NCBI RefSeq assembly: GCF_000247815.1
Contig: NC_021674.1
Location: 83,568,513 to 83,632,512, forward strand
DNA length: 64,000 nt
Direction of reading: 5' to 3'
DNA from: Ficedula albicollis
Lineage: Eukaryota; Chordata; Aves; Passeriformes; Muscicapidae
The notes beneath the pieces are model-generated. The model ran no database searches, was not told where the DNA came from, and saw only the letters and a program-made list of their open reading frames with translations. The translations under genes and the position numbers were made by a program. Below, piece after piece: positions 61,450 through 64,000 of this stretch (the stretch's first letter is position 1; every line of letters begins with the position of its first letter).

Positions 61450-61807
61450 TGTCATTGGATGCTGCTGGGAACCAGGGAAAAAGCAGCCTTGAAGCCTCAC
61501 CGTTGGATGCTGCTGGCGACCAGGGAAAAAGCAGCCTTGGGTTTTTTAGCCTGCGCAAGGACAAGAAATTATAACAATGATTATGCACCTGCAGGGTGTG
61601 TGAGAAATGCGATGTTTTGCAGAAAGCATGTTTCCAAAGAGGTGTTGCCTTCTTGGACCAATGAGTCTTTTCTATTCTGTTTTGCATGTACTACCCTACA
61701 TAAACTGTAGTGTTTCTTTAAATAAAGCTCTCTTTTGCTTCTCCATTACATGAGGAACTATGTTGCATTATCCTTTTTGCCACTCTCCTATAGCCCAAAA
61801 TGCAACA
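61450..61807 (+). mobile_element. LTR of the same class II family as 967-1301
   Basis: Starts TGTCATTGGATGCTGCTGGG and ends AAAATGCAACA. It shares the blocks 'ACCAGGGAAAAAGCAGCCTT', 'ATGATTATGCACCTGCAGGG', 'GCCTTCTTGGACCAATGAGT', AATAAAGCTCTC (AATAAA 61721-61726) and CTTCTCCATTACA with the first copy. It differs by a 48-bp tandem duplication of its first block and a degraded TATA (CTACATAAAC). The flanking bases (CACAAC before, AAGGAT after) do not match, so unlike the other copy it has no intact target duplication. Confidence 0.87.
61455..61540. repeat. Tandem duplication, period 48 bp, inside the LTR
   Basis: TTGGATGCTGCTGG occurs at 61455 and 61503, each followed by ACCAGGGAAAAAGCAGCCTT. 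The 967-1301 copy has the block once. Confidence 0.92.
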
Positions 61808-62360
61808 AAGGATTATATTACAATCCTGAACATTTCACAAGTCACTCAGCACAATTCACATTTTTGTGTGGAGACTAAGTAATCTTTACTTCATGGTATT
61901 ACCAGAACTACTCAGAAGCAGCTGTCCATGAATTTGTGGTGCTGTTTGTAACAGCAATTGATGTTTCACTCACCTCTTTGAGTACAAAATTTATTATTGT
62001 TTCCTTATAACTCAAAATGTCCAAGATATTTACCCCTACATCCCTTCACAAGTCTTCTGCAATCAGAGATCATAGGTGAAAGAAAGGAGTGAAGTAGAAA
62101 AGCAAGGAAGTAAAATAGAACTTAAAAAACCTCCCTGCCTGACATGCCTATTATTTTGAGTTATAACCTAAAATGTAATTTCTCTGTCTCCTATGAAGGG
62201 AAACGATTTTTTAAATTTTGAAGCTTTGAAAGCAGCGAACAGTAAAGATGATATGTCAAAGAAATAATTTCCTTAGCTCAAACTTCCTTATCAAAGGAAG
62301 TCTTTAATTTTTACTTATTTTTGATTTTTATTCAATCGCAGCCGAAGTAATCTTGCTTTT

Positions 62361-62391
<31 letters not shown>

Positions 62392-62959
62392 GACTCCTTC
62401 TTTTCTACATCTTCTCTAAAATTTTTACATCCATAGCAGAAACGAATTTTGTTCAACTATTTTTTTTAAAAAAAAAAAAAAAAAAAAAAGATTTCTGACT
62501 CCTTCTTTTCTACATCTTCTCTAAAATTTTTACATCCATAGCAGAAACGAATTTTGTTCAACTATGATAGAATGGTACCATTCTCAATTCTGGCACCATA
62601 ATCTACCTGGATGTTTGTTTGTAGCAGTATGTGAGCAGGTGATTGAGTTTCTAAGAGCGGAGCTTCCTCATTTTGTTCTTTTGAGGCTGTTGGAAGCAGC
62701 AGAATTCGAATGAATCTGGCAAGCACTGTTACTCTTCTAACAGGAGGATTGCAATTAATTCCTGTTCCAAGCCTGGGAGTGACCTTGGGGGAGTGGAAAT
62801 GACAGCTGGAAAACGTGAAACCATTAAAACACATGGCACTGCAAGGAACTATAACTTTATTAAACTATTAAATATCACCAGCCCCATGGGGAGCAGAGGT
62901 CAGGATTTTTTGGGAGTGAGAGGCTCAATCCACTCGCCCACACCACTCACTAGGAGATA
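61808..62959. other. Non-coding stretch, no gene recognised
   Basis: Holds the poly(A)-anchored duplication listed separately; the rest is unique. The 177-codon frame at 62793-63326 runs through the CR1 fragment and has no recognisable domain. Confidence 0.55.
62357..62566. repeat. Tandem duplication, period 105 bp, anchored on T/A runs, identical copies
   Basis: Each copy has T7-8 and about 21 A, then GATTTCTGACTCCTTCTTTT through GTTCAACTAT. The roughly 76 bases after the homopolymer are identical. Confidence 0.95.
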
Positions 62960-63100
62960 TCATGGAATTATAGACACCTCTGGGTTGGGAGGGACATTAG
63001 AAATCATCCAGTTCCAACCCCCCTGCCATGGGAAGAGACACCTTCCACTGGACCAGGTTGCCCAAAACCCCACCCAACCTGGCCTTGAGATGAGGGGAAA
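62960..63100 (-). mobile_element. CR1 LINE 3' end fragment, minus strand
   Basis: 'CTGGGTTGGGAGGGACATTA', 'GAAATCATCCAGTTCCAACC', 'GAGACACCTTCCACTGGACC' and 'CCCCACCCAACCTGGCCTTG' are the reverse complement of a CR1 3' end. Confidence 0.9.
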
Positions 63101-64000
63101 CACTTGCAGCACAAAAACATTGGCATGCCCTGACATGTGGAGGAGAGTGGAGAGTAAGGAAACTTTGGATTTTCCCTTCCCAAACCATTTGCACCTTGGA
63201 GTCTCCTACTGGAGCAGACATCAGACAGTAAAAGGGTGGTCTAGTTACTCCACGTGCAGCTGGACGCAGCTGTCCCAAGTGCTTGAAGAAATGTCAATAA
63301 GTATAAAACCTCATATGGGGCAATAAGGGGCTAAGGATTGCTCTTGCATGCCATCTTCATTGTTCCCTGCTATCAAAACTTCAAAAAAAAACAAAAACAA
63401 CCCTTCATAAGACAGAGAAATAGTACTGAGTACGGCTTTCCATATCAGTTCTGGGATCTTTTCTATATAATCCTTAGCGTTTCTCCTCAGGTTTGGTTGA
63501 CAAATGCAAAATTTATCTATTTGAGAGAAAACTGTCTGGACCATCACAGCACTGGAGAGCAGCACAGAAGTTTTACTAATTCTAACTATCTTATTATAAA
63601 TTTATTTGCACTGCCTGCATTATTCCAACAGGCAAAAAATATGATCGTGGAGAATAGGAACTATTACATAAAGGGATAGGAAAGAAGATTTAAAAAATCA
63701 TCTTGTAGTAGTGATTGCATTAAACTAACTTGCACACACAAACCTACTTCTTTAGCTTTGCAATGATGAAAAAAAAAAAAGAAAGGAAAGAAGGAAAATA
63801 ACGTCAAAAATTATTATGCATCAGGTGTCCACTGAGGCTGAAATCTTCTCTGGAAGAAGTGGGAAAACTTCAACTGTTTCAGGTTTTAGTAGCTTTATAA
63901 ATAGAGATTGAAATGTTTAGTTGAATAGGTGGGATGGTGACACAGACCTGCTTAAATGGCTTCAGAGATCAGAAAGGGCTGGGTATTTTCATGTCCAGCA
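63101..64000. other. Non-coding stretch, no gene recognised
   Basis: Unique sequence with short A-rich runs (63386-63402, 63769-63780). Frames here (84 and 113 codons, antisense to each other) show no recognisable domain. Confidence 0.55.

Noticed and set aside
62793..63326. 177-codon plus-strand frame
   Set aside because: It runs antisense through a CR1 3' end; composition and context do not suggest a protein.

Overview
The window is non-coding vertebrate DNA, almost certainly from a bird and most likely a passerine. It is AT-rich and contains no exon, tRNA or rRNA that I can recognise. The avian call rests on the repeats: several 5'-truncated CR1 LINE fragments, some with the typical 3' end (a 'CCTTCCAACCCAAACCATTC' type motif, then octamer repeats of the ATTCTRTG kind), and LTRs whose sequences I recognise from memory as abundant avian ERVL-like and alpha/beta-retrovirus-like families. 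No database search was possible, so family names are deliberately general.

Layout. 1-1.9 kb: a T tract, then a plus-strand ERVL-like LTR (about 921-1827) split by a younger 335-bp solo LTR (967-1301) flanked by a perfect 6-bp target duplication. 1.9-11.8 kb: unique sequence. 11.8-13.8 kb: two CR1 3' ends, then a GC-richer patch holding an in-frame 144-bp tandem duplication. 13.8-29.6 kb: mostly unique, with two faint CR1 relics, two tandem duplications, a 56-base assembly gap and a 42-base A run. 29.6-30.1 kb: three different tandem duplications packed into 490 bp. 33.5-35.0 kb: a complete 1532-bp solo LTR with a 5-bp target duplication, internally expanded by a 12-copy 39-bp minisatellite. 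35.0-46.3 kb: four more tandem duplications and a CR1 reverse-transcriptase fragment. 48.2-48.8 kb: a minus-strand ERVL-like LTR. 52.8-58.0 kb: three CR1 pieces and a probable minus-strand LTR with TATA box and poly(A) signal. 58.3 kb: a (TTCTA)n microsatellite. 60.4-61.8 kb: a minus-strand LTR, a 147-base pure C run and a second copy of the small LTR family. 62.4-63.1 kb: a poly(A)-anchored duplication and a CR1 3' end.

No host gene can be supported. Every long open frame is explained by a repeat (minisatellite, poly-C, CR1) or is an unremarkable chance frame; two are listed as weak candidates. The window fits an intergenic region or a large intron, with a few AT-rich, homeodomain-site-rich stretches that read like conserved non-coding elements, though conservation cannot be judged from one sequence.

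I found no new gene system. The most notable structure is the unusual number (about fifteen) of local tandem duplications with periods of 23 to 185 bp. Some are slightly diverged and probably real. Others are identical and sit on homopolymers, which suggests assembly artefacts.
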